From: Opitutaceae bacterium
Lineage (GTDB): Bacteria; Verrucomicrobiota; Verrucomicrobiia; Opitutales; Opitutaceae
Assembly (NCBI GenBank): GCA_015075305.1
Contig: JABTUS010000009.1
Coordinates: 62,001-126,000, forward strand
Direction of reading: 5' to 3'
DNA length: 64,000 bases
The first letter of the stretch is position 1; each line of letters opens with the position of its first letter. The notes beneath the pieces are model-generated. The model was not told the origin of the DNA, did not search any database, and saw only the letters and a list, made by a program, of their open reading frames with translations. A program made the translations under genes and the position numbers. Of the stretch, positions 51,688 through 60,022 are shown piece by piece.

Positions 51688-52461
51688 ATGCGCAAGGCCC
51701 CCCAGTACCCCGTGCCCGCCCTGGAAAAGGGGCTCGACGTGCTCGAGCTTCTGGCCGCCGTTTCGGTTCCACAGTCGCTTGCGGAGCTGGCCGCGAGACT
51801 CGCGCGCAGCAGCAGCGAGCTCTTCCGGATGCTGAACTGCCTGGAGTCGCGCGGCTACATCCAGCGCGACAGGGCCTCGGGCCGCTACAGCCTGACGCTG
51901 AAGCTCTATTCGCTGGCGCACACGCATTCGGTGGAGGAGAAGCTGCTTGGCGCGGCGCGGCAGCCGATGCAGGATCTGACCGAGCGCGTGCGCGAATCGT
52001 GTCACCTGAGCGTGCTCGACCGCGGCATGCTCCTGGTCCTTGCGCAGCAGGTGAGTCCCGAACGCGTGCGGGTTTCCATCGAGGTGGGCGGACAGTTCGA
52101 TCCGGTGGAAACGGCGTCGGGCCGCCTCCTGCTGGCGCATCTTGGCGAGGACGGGCGGGACGCGGTTTTGCGGGCGTTGCCCGGCGGAGTTCGAATGAGC
52201 GGCCGGGCAGGAGCGACATGGTCGCGCGGCCTTGCGGAGATCCGGCGGCGGGGCTATGCGTCCGCCGAAGGTGAGACGATCGAGGGTGTGCGCGATCTCT
52301 CGGTGCTTGTGGGAAACCCGGCGGTGGGCATCGTTGCGGCGCTGGCGGTCTCGCGCCTGATGCGCCGGGGTCAGCGCGGTGCGGATGATGCGTTGATCGC
52401 GGCGATGAGGTCGACGGCGTCGGAGATAACGGAAGCCTTGGGCCTTGCGGCCGCAGCATGA
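51688..52461 (+). CDS. IclR-family transcriptional regulator
   Basis: A 257-residue regulator with an N-terminal winged HTH ([58 protein letters not shown]) and the C-terminal IclR effector domain ([50 protein letters not shown]). Such proteins bind small acids or sugars and control neighbouring operons. It is divergent from the ten-gene operon and overlaps maoC by ATGA. It most likely controls both. Confidence 0.88.
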   Translation: MRKAPQYPVPALEKGLDVLELLAAVSVPQSLAELAARLARSSSELFRMLNCLESRGYIQRDRASGRYSLTLKLYSLAHTHSVEEKLLGAARQPMQDLTERVRESCHLSVLDRGMLLVLAQQVSPERVRVSIEVGGQFDPVETASGRLLLAHLGEDGRDAVLRALPGGVRMSGRAGATWSRGLAEIRRRGYASAEGETIEGVRDLSVLVGNPAVGIVAALAVSRLMRRGQRGADDALIAAMRSTASEITEALGLAAAA

Positions 52462-52904
52462 ACACAACCATTCATTTCGAAGACTACGTTGCCGGTGAAT
52501 CCCGGACGTCCATCGGGCGCACGATCACCGAGGCCGACATCGTCCTGCATGCCGGGCAGACGGGCGATTTTTATCCGCACCACATGGATGCGGAGTGGTG
52601 CCGGACGCAGGATTTCAAGCAGCGGATCGCGCACGGCACGCTGGTCTTCAGCATAGCGGTGGGCCAGACGGCCGGCGTGATCAATCCCGCGGCGTTTTCG
52701 TACGGTTATGACCGTCTGCGCTTCATCAAGCCTGTGTTCATCGGCGACACGCTGACATCGCGGTGCACGGTCAAGGAGAAGCGGGACCACCCCAAGCGCG
52801 CCGATCACGGCATTGTGGTGGAGCTTGTGGAGTCAATCAACCAGCGCGGTGAAACCGTCCTGGCCGCCGAGCACCTCCTCCTGGTCCGCCGCCGCCCGGC
52901 GTAA
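52458..52904 (+). CDS. MaoC-family hot-dog dehydratase
   Basis: A 148-residue hot-dog protein. It starts [20 protein letters not shown] and has the hydratase active-site pattern DFYPHHMD (aspartate and histidine five apart), followed by [14 protein letters not shown]. Such enzymes hydrate enoyl-CoA esters. The divergently encoded CaiB-type CoA-transferase offers a way to form the CoA ester. Translational overlap with iclR means it is made with the regulator. Confidence 0.83.
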   Translation: MNTTIHFEDYVAGESRTSIGRTITEADIVLHAGQTGDFYPHHMDAEWCRTQDFKQRIAHGTLVFSIAVGQTAGVINPAAFSYGYDRLRFIKPVFIGDTLTSRCTVKEKRDHPKRADHGIVVELVESINQRGETVLAAEHLLLVRRRPA

Positions 52905-52914
52905 GCGGGACTTG

Positions 52915-53073
52915 CGCTGAAGGCGCAGAATACGTCGACCTTTGGCAACGCCATGGGTTTATTCGGCGGCGGAATCTGAGCATTTGCGCTGAAGGCGAAA
53001 GATACGTGAGCCCATGGCAACGCCATGGGTTCAAATCGAGATTAGAAATTCAAGCCCTGAAGGGGCGGCAAAG
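52915..53073 (-). repeat. Dispersed palindromic repeat, family 1 (two copies in tandem, inverted)
   Basis: Two units lie head to tail on the minus strand. The first (52915-52960) has GCGCTGAAGGCGCAGAATAC and GGCAACGCCATGGGTT. The second (52986-53073) has GCGCTGAAGGCGAAAGATAC, the palindrome CCCATGGCAACGCCATGGG (53011-53029) and GCCCTGAAGGGGCGGCA. The order is the inverse of the copies at 14715 and 35716. The rest of the gap up to 53297 is GC-rich and without a gene; it contains further CCCCGG hairpins. Confidence 0.7.
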
Positions 53074-53297
53074 TGAGGTGCTGCCTCTGCAGCGTTTGGA
53101 TCGCCCACTTCGGGGCACATGTCCTAAATTTCGAAATCTTTCCCGGGGCGGCTGCCCCGGGCTCGCGATGGTTTGCCCCGGAGGGGCCCGAGGGGCGCTC
53201 CGGTTGCCGACATCCGGCATCCGGTTTTCATCCGGATCGATTCGTGGTTGCTCACCCTGTACAGCTGCGCACGGCACCCGGGCAGCAGCCATCCGCC

Positions 53298-54476
53298 CTA
53301 CAGCTTCAACAGCCGCTTGACCTCGGTCTCGAGTTTCTCACCGCGGGCTTCAGTCGTTGCGAGTTTTCCGTCCGGGCCGAGCAGGAACATCGCGGGGATC
53401 GCCTGGATGCCGTACTGCACGGCGTATTCATTCTTCCAATACTTGCCGTCGAAATGCTGCGGCCAGGGCATCCCGTGCTCCTTGCAGAAATCGATGAGCT
53501 TCTGACGGTCGCCCTCCCTGTCGAGGGAGATGCCGACAACCTCGAAGCCGCGGTCGTGATACTTGTCATAGACTGCCTTCAGATTCGGCAGCTCCCTGAT
53601 GCACGGGCCGCACCAGGTCGCCCAGAAATCGATCAGCACGACCTTTCCACGCAGCTTGGCGATATCGACGGCGCGCCCGTCCACGGCGGTGAACTTCAGA
53701 TCGAAACCTTTCTCCAGCGCGGCCTCCGCCTGGATCCGTCCGGCGGCAAAGGCGGCGATGTCCGCATTGGGGCTCTGCTTCATCTCCTGCAGCAGGCCGG
53801 AGTAGGCCGTGGGATCCGCTTCCTTTGCCTGCCGGAGCAACTCCCTGCTCAATGTGGGAAAGTAGCGCGACTGCGGGGCGCGCTGCGCAAAGGTCGCATA
53901 AAACGCGCGGAACCTTTTCAGCTTTTCCATCGTAGTGAGCGTCGTGTCCTGGTAGACGGATGTGCTTCCGTAAAAGAGCGCCTCGCCCACGGCGTCCGCC
54001 GATGCATCGGGGGCGGCGAGCAACGCGGTCTCCAATGCGTGCATGCGCTCCGTCCAGGCCGCTTTCGCCGCATTGTCATATTCAATGAGTGACTCCATCC
54101 TGGCCTGGTCACGGGCGGCAGCCGCCTCGTCGTAGCCGGGCTTGATGGCGGCCACGAAAAAGCGCGGCGAATTCAGCGCAATCGCGGCCGCGTCCCAGCG
54201 GCGCGCGTCCGCAGGATGGTCGGTCATGAACTTCAGCGCCGCATCCGCCCGGGCCTGGCTCTGGCGGTCGATCCAGTGCATCCACTCGGAGCGCTTTGGC
54301 GCGCGATCGCTCTTGATCCTGCCGTCCGGCCCTCGGGAAGCCCAGGGCGGCAGCTGCTCAGCCATTGCCGTGAGCGCCGCAAAGTCGGAATCAGCCTGGG
54401 TGCCGGCCACCGACGATGCAGCGGCAAAGCCGGTCAGCATGAGGACAGACAGGAGGAACCTTCGGGAGGTTTTCAT
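53298..54476 (-). CDS. TlpA-like thioredoxin-domain protein (module 1)
   Basis: The ATG at 54476 gives 392 residues with a signal peptide (RRFLLSVLMLTGFAAASSVA). About 230 residues of helical N-terminal region are followed by a TlpA/ResA thioredoxin domain with WCGPC in DFWATWCGPCIRELPNLKAV. A cis-Pro loop (IQAIPAMFLLGPDGK) follows. It acts in the periplasm as a disulfide reductase. It lies just downstream of a 22-codon TBDR relic, and two other TBDR-TlpA pairs follow within 10 kb. The substrate is unknown. Confidence 0.83.
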   Translation of the reverse strand: MKTSRRFLLSVLMLTGFAAASSVAGTQADSDFAALTAMAEQLPPWASRGPDGRIKSDRAPKRSEWMHWIDRQSQARADAALKFMTDHPADARRWDAAAIALNSPRFFVAAIKPGYDEAAAARDQARMESLIEYDNAAKAAWTERMHALETALLAAPDASADAVGEALFYGSTSVYQDTTLTTMEKLKRFRAFYATFAQRAPQSRYFPTLSRELLRQAKEADPTAYSGLLQEMKQSPNADIAAFAAGRIQAEAALEKGFDLKFTAVDGRAVDIAKLRGKVVLIDFWATWCGPCIRELPNLKAVYDKYHDRGFEVVGISLDREGDRQKLIDFCKEHGMPWPQHFDGKYWKNEYAVQYGIQAIPAMFLLGPDGKLATTEARGEKLETEVKRLLKL

Positions 54477-54522
54477 AGTGGACGTGATGTAAACGGAAGT
54501 ATGGTGAAGTGTCGCGTTGCAA

Positions 54523-54594
54523 TTAGAACTTTCTGCGCAGGCTGATCGTATAGCGGCGCAGGCGAGGGTCACCCAGGGTGCTGTATGTCCCTGT
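54523..54594 (-). pseudogene. C-terminal relic of a TonB-dependent receptor (module 1)
   Basis: The minus strand reads GTYSTLGDPRLRRYTISLRR then KF and a TAA stop. This matches the last barrel strand of the receptor at 60023 (SAYGDPRLARYTITLRKRF). Nothing upstream to 54797 continues the receptor; that stretch holds a short CCCGAGCCACACTT repeat also seen near 15121. Confidence 0.65.
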
Positions 54595-54797
54595 CAGGTC
54601 TCCTTCCCTCTTCTCCGCGTGAAGCCATCCCGATTTCCGACCTCTGCATTCCACCCTCCAATTGATCCTCAAGATGACTGCGGGCTGGAAGCCCGAGCCA
54701 CACTTCTCACCTTTCGCGTGCCCCGCGACGCGGCGTGAAATCTTTCCGACGTCGCTGGGCGGAGGGCTCCGAATTGAGCGCCGTCTGGAGGCGGATC

Positions 54798-55940
54798 CTA
54801 TTCCGGCGGCGTGAGCGGCAAATCCAGCCAGGCCAGCCCGAGATCGCGTTTCATGTGGCTGGCGCTGTTCCCTCCCGGTGCATCGTACAGCACCGCCAGC
54901 CGCCGTCCAACCTGCACCACGCCGGGCAGTCCGATGCACTTGTGACTCCAGGAGCAGTTGCTGCCGTCGAGCACCACCGCTTTCTTGCGCGCGTCCCAGT
55001 GATCCAGATCCCGGGTCCAATAGACCCAGACCGCGTCCGTGAACTCGCCGCCTTTCTCGATGCCGATGTGATTTGTGAACAGAAACCACGTCTGGTTCGC
55101 GCGCTCAAAATAGAGCGAGCTGTTCTCGATCTGTTCCTCCAGCGGCACGATGGGCTCGGGATCAACCGCCCAAGGGCCGTTCAAGTCCTTTGTCCGTGCA
55201 ACGCTTATCGTCCGCAGGATGGGTTTGTCCGTGGAGGCGCTGAAGAACATCAGAAATTCGCCGCCCTGCCGGACGATGTGTCCCGGACTGGCGGTGGCCG
55301 AATAATAGGACCCGGCCACCGGTCGGAACGGAATCACGTCGCGCTGCTTCCGCCATGGCCCGGCGGGTGAGTTCCCGGTGGCCTTCATCGTGAGGTAGGG
55401 GAACTTCGGGATGAAGTTCGGCGCGGGAGTCACGTTGGGCGTGCCGAGATAGAACATGTGCCAGGTCTGTCCGTCGAAAAAGGTCGTGCCGTACGAGGCT
55501 GACGCCGAATCCTCCGAACCCGGCGGACCGAAATCCAGCACCGGCCCATGCGGCGTCCAGTCAACGAGGTTCGTGCTCGTCGCAAGGCAGGCAAGCCACC
55601 CCTTGGGCCCGGCACCGTCGTAAGTAAGGTAATAGGTTCCACTGTGCTCGTAGAGCCACAAATCGCGCGCGCCGAGGTGATCACACGCATTGGGCCCATC
55701 GCCGTGCCGGTACACCCGGCCGGCGTCGCGCGCCTCCAACCGCCATTCCGCAGCCGGTCTGCCGTCCTCATACTTCAGCGGCTCGATGCGAACGAACGGG
55801 GTGCCGCCTGAGCCGGATGAAGCCGGCTCCCGGGAGCGCTGAGACGCTCCTCCAGTTTTCTCCGCCCAAGCCAGCGATGCCACGAAAGTCAGTCCAGCGG
55901 TCAAACAACGGGAGATCATCATCGTTCTGCGTCGATTCAT
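54798..55940 (-). CDS. GH43-like beta-propeller glycosidase, exported
   Basis: The ATG at 55940 gives 380 residues with a signal peptide (MMISRCLTAGLTFVASLAWA). Propeller repeats follow: HLGARDLWLYEHSGTYYLTY, TNLVDWTPHGPVLDFG, FFDGQTWHMFYLGT, ASPGHIVRQGGEFLMFFSAS, NSSLYFERANQTWFLFTNHI and RDLDHWDARKKAVVLDGSNC. This is the five-bladed fold of GH43, GH32 and GH117 enzymes; the family and substrate are not clear. It lies alone between two TlpA modules. Confidence 0.7.
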   Translation of the reverse strand: MNRRRTMMISRCLTAGLTFVASLAWAEKTGGASQRSREPASSGSGGTPFVRIEPLKYEDGRPAAEWRLEARDAGRVYRHGDGPNACDHLGARDLWLYEHSGTYYLTYDGAGPKGWLACLATSTNLVDWTPHGPVLDFGPPGSEDSASASYGTTFFDGQTWHMFYLGTPNVTPAPNFIPKFPYLTMKATGNSPAGPWRKQRDVIPFRPVAGSYYSATASPGHIVRQGGEFLMFFSASTDKPILRTISVARTKDLNGPWAVDPEPIVPLEEQIENSSLYFERANQTWFLFTNHIGIEKGGEFTDAVWVYWTRDLDHWDARKKAVVLDGSNCSWSHKCIGLPGVVQVGRRLAVLYDAPGGNSASHMKRDLGLAWLDLPLTPPE

Positions 55941-56290
55941 TCCCCGCACTCTGGTTTTGCGGGACAGGACATGTCCAGCAGGTTCCCAAGCCGCATGCGG
56001 TTGCGCGTTCGTGAGTTTGATGTGTGTCAGGGAGACTGGTCATTCCACCCACCGCGATTGCGCAGCGATTTCGCGTGATTTCTCGCCGGCGCTGATTCGC
56101 AACGCTCGTCCCCTGGTCACGACGGAGCGCGCCCATCCAGTGTTGTAGAAAACTCCCCTCGGCTGGAGGGGCATGCAGCGTCATGCCCGGAGTTCGCGGG
56201 TCACCTTAAACCACCGGTTCATATTCCCCTGCTTCACGCCTCCCAACGGAGGAGCTTGACGCCAGTCGCCGCAAAATTACCGTTTATTCT
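55941..56290. other. Intergenic region with a family 2 dispersed repeat
   Basis: No gene is recognised in these 350 bp. The stretch 56105-56132 (CGTCCCCTGGTCACGAC followed by GGAGCGCGCC) is the same as one found inverted at 32975-33000 and in a diverged form at 14961-14990. Confidence 0.55.
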
Positions 56291-56539
56291 GTGAAATCTA
56301 CCGTTAGCGTCTCCCAGGGCCAGGACAGCTTTCCCTCCCTCATCAAGGCTGCGGAGAAGGGGCGGGTCGTCACGGTCACGCGGCACGAAATGCCGGTGGC
56401 GTGCGTCGTTGGCTACGACCGGATGGCGGCGGTGGCCGAAACGCTCGAGATCATGGGCAGTGCGTCCGCCATGCAGGCGATCGCCAGGCACCGAGCTGGC
56501 AGGATCAAGTTCGGACGGCTCAGCGACATTCCCGAATGA
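56291..56539 (+). CDS. Phd/YefM-family antitoxin
   Basis: An 82-residue antitoxin starting at a GTG (MKSTVSVSQGQDSFPSLIKA). It has the Phd/YefM pattern: an N-terminal DNA-binding beta-alpha unit, GRVVTVTRHEMPVACVVGYD, and a C-terminal acidic helix that binds the toxin. It would repress its own promoter and neutralise the toxin encoded directly after it. The stop overlaps the toxin start (ATGA). The pair looks intact, unlike the cassette-borne modules. Confidence 0.82.
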   Translation: MKSTVSVSQGQDSFPSLIKAAEKGRVVTVTRHEMPVACVVGYDRMAAVAETLEIMGSASAMQAIARHRAGRIKFGRLSDIPE

Positions 56540-56823
56540 CCCGCAACCTTCGCGTTGCCACGCAGATCATCGATTTTGCGAAACGGCTGTCCCCGGAGCA
56601 GCGTCGCATGGTCAAGCGGGCATTGCAGGACTTGTGTCATGAGCGCGGCGATCTGCGCGCACTGGAGGGCGGTCTGGCCGGATACTACCGGCTCCGGGTG
56701 GGAAAATTCCGCCTGATCTTCTCCCATGCGGAAGATGGATCGATCGATGCCGTCTTCATCGAAGAGCGCAGCCTCGTGTACGAGGTGTTTGAGGCGGAAT
56801 TCGTGAAGCGCCTGAGATCTTGA
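56536..56823 (+). CDS. RelE/ParE-family toxin
   Basis: A 95-residue basic protein (MTRNLRVATQIIDFAKRLSP) with the RelE/ParE pattern: helical N-terminus, LEGGLAGYYRLRVGKFRLIF core strands, and a late VFIEERSLVYEVFEAEF stretch. RelE-type toxins cut mRNA at the ribosome; ParE-type ones block gyrase. Sequence alone does not decide between them. It is intact and coupled to its antitoxin by ATGA. Confidence 0.8.
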   Translation: MTRNLRVATQIIDFAKRLSPEQRRMVKRALQDLCHERGDLRALEGGLAGYYRLRVGKFRLIFSHAEDGSIDAVFIEERSLVYEVFEAEFVKRLRS

Positions 56824-57064
56824 ACCGCTGACAGGCTTGAACCCCGACGCCGGTCTCTGCGCTCGGCTGCATTGCCGTCTGACCAGTTCGGGAAAATTGG
56901 GATCAGTGTGAATCAGTGAATACTGGCGTTCCCGGCCCGATTGATGGTCCCGCAGTCGGATCATCCGTGGTCAAGAGCCGCCCGGGCCCGCACCCAGCAC
57001 CATTGGCGCGCCCCGGCGGGTAAATCACTTTGTTTATGCCTCCAGTTTTGTTCATTTTGGAAGC

Positions 57065-57268
57065 ATGAAAACGACCGTGGATATTCCCGAAAATGAACTG
57101 GAGGATGCCATGCGGCACACCAGGGCCCGGACGAAGACCGAGGCCGTCAGCCTCGCCGTGGCCGACTTCAATCGCCGGCAGCGGCTCGCCAAACTCGCGG
57201 GCAGCATGGGTCGGTTCAAGGACATGATGACCAAAGCCGATCTGCACAGGCTGAGGGCCTCCCACTGA
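57065..57268 (+). CDS. VapB-type antitoxin
   Basis: A 67-residue protein (MKTTVDIPENELEDAMRHTR, then KTEAVSLAVADFNRRQRLAK) with the ribbon-helix-helix pattern of VapB antitoxins of the DUF2191 type. The gene for its PIN toxin follows directly but is cut short, so the antitoxin is orphaned. The 240 bp upstream contain no gene. Confidence 0.8.
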   Translation: MKTTVDIPENELEDAMRHTRARTKTEAVSLAVADFNRRQRLAKLAGSMGRFKDMMTKADLHRLRASH

Positions 57269-57269
57269 C

Positions 57270-57350
57270 GTGAAGCTGGTTGACACCTCGAGCTGGATCG
57301 ACGCCCTGCGCCACGACGGGGATCCGGAAGTGAGGGCGCGGGTGGTGTCT
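57270..57350 (+). pseudogene. Truncated VapC (PIN-domain) toxin
   Basis: A GTG at 57270 starts MKLVDTSSWIDALRHDGDPE then VRARV, the usual PIN-domain N-terminus with the first metal-binding aspartate. After ~25 codons the sequence joins the end of an opposite-strand TlpA fragment. The remaining acidic residues of the PIN active site are lost. Confidence 0.75.
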
Positions 57351-57363
57351 TCAACCGCGTTGC

Positions 57364-57702
57364 CTACAGATTCAACAGCCGCTTGACCTCGGCCTCGAGT
57401 TTCTCACCGCGGGCGTCAGTCGTTGCGACTTTGCCGTCCGGGCCGAGCAGGAACATCGCGGGGATCGCCTGGATGCCGTACTGCACGACGTATTCATTCT
57501 TCCAGAACTTGCCGTCGTAGTGCTGCGGCCAGGGCATGTTTTCCTTGGCGATGAAATCGAGCAGCTTCTGTCGGTCACCGGCCTTGTCCAGTGAGATGCC
57601 GACAACCTCGAAACCGCGATCGTGATACTTGTCGTAGACCGCCTTCACGTTCGGCAGCTCCTTGATGCACGGCCCGCACCAGGTCGCCGAGAAATCGGGC
57701 AC
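57364..57702 (-). pseudogene. Truncated TlpA-like thioredoxin domain (module 2)
   Basis: About 112 codons encode only the thioredoxin domain (ATWCGPCIKELPNVKAVYDK through RGEKLEAEVKRLLNL). They are very close to the C-terminus of the gene at 53298. Signal peptide and N-terminal region are missing; upstream sequence is in a different context with a stop. The WCGPC motif is intact, but without a leader the product would stay in the wrong compartment. Confidence 0.75.
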
Positions 57703-57765
57703 CTTCTGGAGGTTGTCACGGTTGGAATTGGTTCTTCGGAGTAATGCTCAGGTGTCGCCCTCCCA

Positions 57766-57816
57766 TCAGAACTTTCTTCTCAGGCTGATCGTATGACGGC
57801 GCAGGCGGGGTGTCCC
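57766..57816 (-). pseudogene. C-terminal relic of a TonB-dependent receptor (module 2)
   Basis: The minus strand reads GTPRLRRHTISLRRKF and stops (TGA). It is the same terminal barrel strand as at 54523 and 60023. It lies upstream of the TlpA fragment, in the order TBDR then TlpA. The following 57817-58075 has no gene I can identify. Confidence 0.55.
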
Positions 57817-58075
57817 GCCGGCCCGGCGCTTCGCTTCCGCACACGGAGGACCGCACCAGCCAGTGGAGCGGTCATCTCGGCGTGAACCACCAGGTGCGGC
57901 GCGGCAAACTGCTCGCGTTCGCCTCGACCAACTCCGCCTTCGCCCCGTCCACGCTGGGGGACGCCCCCACCGGCTGCATCCAAGACTACCCCGACTTCCG
58001 CTACTGGGGCAATGGGCTTTTGTAAGACGTTGATTTATCGTTTGGGAATGGCAAAGGTCGCCACTACAAGGTGCT

Positions 58076-58777
58076 CTATTTCAGCACGCGGATTTTGGGC
58101 GGTGCCTGGGGAGGCAATTGCAAACCAAGCAAGTCCAGCAGCAGGGCGACGTCGCGGCTTGGTTCTGTGTGTCGCACGAGCAGCAGTTCGCGGCCGTCAG
58201 TGGTCGGCACATTGACATCGAGCATTTGCAGAGTGGCGAGTTTCTCCAACACGACCCGAGGCATCAGACCCGCGGCGGCTGCTCGCAGTTGCTGGCGCAG
58301 CGTGATCATCAGGCAGTACGCCATGAAGGCGATGAACAGATGAGCCTCGATGCGGTCCGGATTCTGGTGGTAGATCGGGCGCAATCCGAGATCGCCTTTC
58401 AAGGTTCGGAACGACTCCTCCACGAGCACCAGTTGCATGTAGCAGCGCCAGATCAGCTCCGGATCGCTGGCGTCGAGATTGGTCCGCAAGAGATAGCGGC
58501 CTTCGCGCAAACGCACGTGGCGCAGCTTGTCACGATCAGGTTGATACGTGAGGACGCTGTCAGCGGACACCGTGACGCGGACCAGCCTGGCAGCCGCACC
58601 GGCCTGCGCTTCGGCCCGGCCGATTTTGAGCAGCAATTCGTCGCGGGTGGGAGCGTGCTTCAACTGCGCGAGTTCGCCCAGGCGCTTCCAGTATTTCTTC
58701 AACGCGCGGCGGCGCATGCTGCGTTCCTTGTCCACACGTGCTTCACTCCGGGCCAGCACGTAGACTTCGCGTTCGTG
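58076..58777 (-). pseudogene. 3' part of an IS1634/IS4-type transposase
   Basis: The frame from a stop at 58778 encodes HEREVYVLARSEARVDKERS and about 220 further residues: DPELIWRCYMQLVLVEESFR with the catalytic glutamate (Y-(2)-R-(3)-E-(6)-K-like region), TLKGDLGLRPIYHQNPDRIE, and HLFIAFMAYCLMITLRQQLR. This is the C-terminal half of an IS1634-group DDE transposase. The N-terminal half with the first two aspartates is missing, so it is a remnant. Confidence 0.78.
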
Positions 58778-59025
58778 TTATCTCGTGATCAGCCGGGCAA
58801 GCATCAGGAGTGGATCTTCACGCTCACCGATTTCTCCCATGACTCCTTTTGCCGGCCGTTCACCTTCTCTGAGATAGAGCACATGTGTGCGTTGGTTGCG
58901 AAGTTCGTTCCGGTGGAGCTGTTTGAGCTGCCGACAGGAGGGCGCAGACGGGTTCATATGGTGCCACTGAGACAACTGACGGGCCCAAGGCGGTTATCCT
59001 ACTGGGCGACCATGGCAGCGGGCTG
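58778..59025. other. Region without an assignable gene
   Basis: About 250 bp between the transposase remnant and the next gene. Both strands have short open frames, but none matches a family I know. It may contain the end of another broken element. Confidence 0.4.
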
Positions 59026-59979
59026 TTACGCTGGCGGCACCGGCAGGTTAAATTCCTTCAGGATGGATGCGATCCTGCCTTGGATGTCGGCGGTCGAGTC
59101 GTGCGGGTTGAGCCCGAGGTGGCGCACCTTGCCGGCGGGATCGATGATGACCATGCTGGGGATGCCGGTGACCGCGTAATCGTCGTTGAAGACTTTCTGG
59201 CTGGAAAACGCGATGTCCCACGTCATCTCGTGCTTCTTTTTAAAGTTGGCGGTGAGCGCATACTCCTTCTCCGGCTGATCCTTCACGTCGATGGGCTTCG
59301 GCCCCAGATTCATGACTTTGCCCTGCAGGCTGGTCACGCCGAGGAACACCACAGGCGAGTTGGCGAAATACGCGACCTCCGCGCGTACCTTGGGGAAGGA
59401 CGCGATGCACGGCCCGCACCAAGTCGCCCAAAAATCCAGCACGACCACGCTGCCGCGCAAGTCGGAGAGCTGCTTGAGGCCGTCGCGGGTCGACCACGCG
59501 AAGTCGATTTGCGGCGCAGGATTATTGCGCACGGCATCGAGCTTGGCCTGATGCGCGGCCATGGCCGCCGTCCGCTTGGCTTTCGCCTCGGGGGTCAGGG
59601 AAGCCAGCATCCTGTCGGCCGTGTTGGCCCCATTGGTGCCGGGATAATTTTTCTGCACCGCCTCGTATTGGCCCTTGGCGGAGGCTTCGTCCTTTAGGAC
59701 TGCCAGCGTGAACATCGCCCGATTGAGGCGGATGCCAAGCTCCGCCTCAAGTTGGCCCTTGTACTTGGCGAGCAGAACGTCGAACTCGGCTATCTCCGGG
59801 GCCAGTTCCCGCGCACTGGCGTGCTCGGCCCGCACCTTCCGCAGGATGCGTGAGTTCAACTCAGTGAGGTCCATTTGATAGGGTGCCACGACTGGTGCTT
59901 CGGTTGCATGGGCCGGAGGGGCGAACGCAGCAATGAGAAGCAAGATGAGATGACAGAGGAGCCGCAGGGGGCTTTTCAT
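59026..59979 (-). CDS. TlpA-like thioredoxin-domain protein (module 3)
   Basis: The ATG at 59979 gives 317 residues with a signal peptide (LLCHLILLLIAAFAPPAHA). A helical N-terminal region of ~120 residues precedes a TlpA/AhpC-type domain with VVVLDFWATWCGPCIASFPK. A cis-Pro loop (VTGIPSMVIIDPAGKVRHLG) follows. It is a periplasmic thiol-disulfide protein, more distant from the two other TlpA copies than they are from each other. It follows the complete TBDR gene by ~43 bp and is probably co-transcribed with it. Confidence 0.85.
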   Translation of the reverse strand: MKSPLRLLCHLILLLIAAFAPPAHATEAPVVAPYQMDLTELNSRILRKVRAEHASARELAPEIAEFDVLLAKYKGQLEAELGIRLNRAMFTLAVLKDEASAKGQYEAVQKNYPGTNGANTADRMLASLTPEAKAKRTAAMAAHQAKLDAVRNNPAPQIDFAWSTRDGLKQLSDLRGSVVVLDFWATWCGPCIASFPKVRAEVAYFANSPVVFLGVTSLQGKVMNLGPKPIDVKDQPEKEYALTANFKKKHEMTWDIAFSSQKVFNDDYAVTGIPSMVIIDPAGKVRHLGLNPHDSTADIQGRIASILKEFNLPVPPA

Positions 59980-60022
59980 GGGGGAACGAAGGTTGCTCGC
60001 ATTAGGGGCCGGCCTGCGCCGC

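Noticed and set aside
53020-53040. GGTTCAAATC considered as a tRNA T-arm
   Set aside because: It lies in the family 1 palindromic repeat, and no acceptor or anticodon stem can be formed around it.
57810-58025. Plus-strand frame containing QWSGHLGVNHQVRRGKLLAF as a gene
   Set aside because: No start signal, no recognisable family, and it overlaps a receptor relic on the other strand. It could be a fragment of something, but I cannot support a call.
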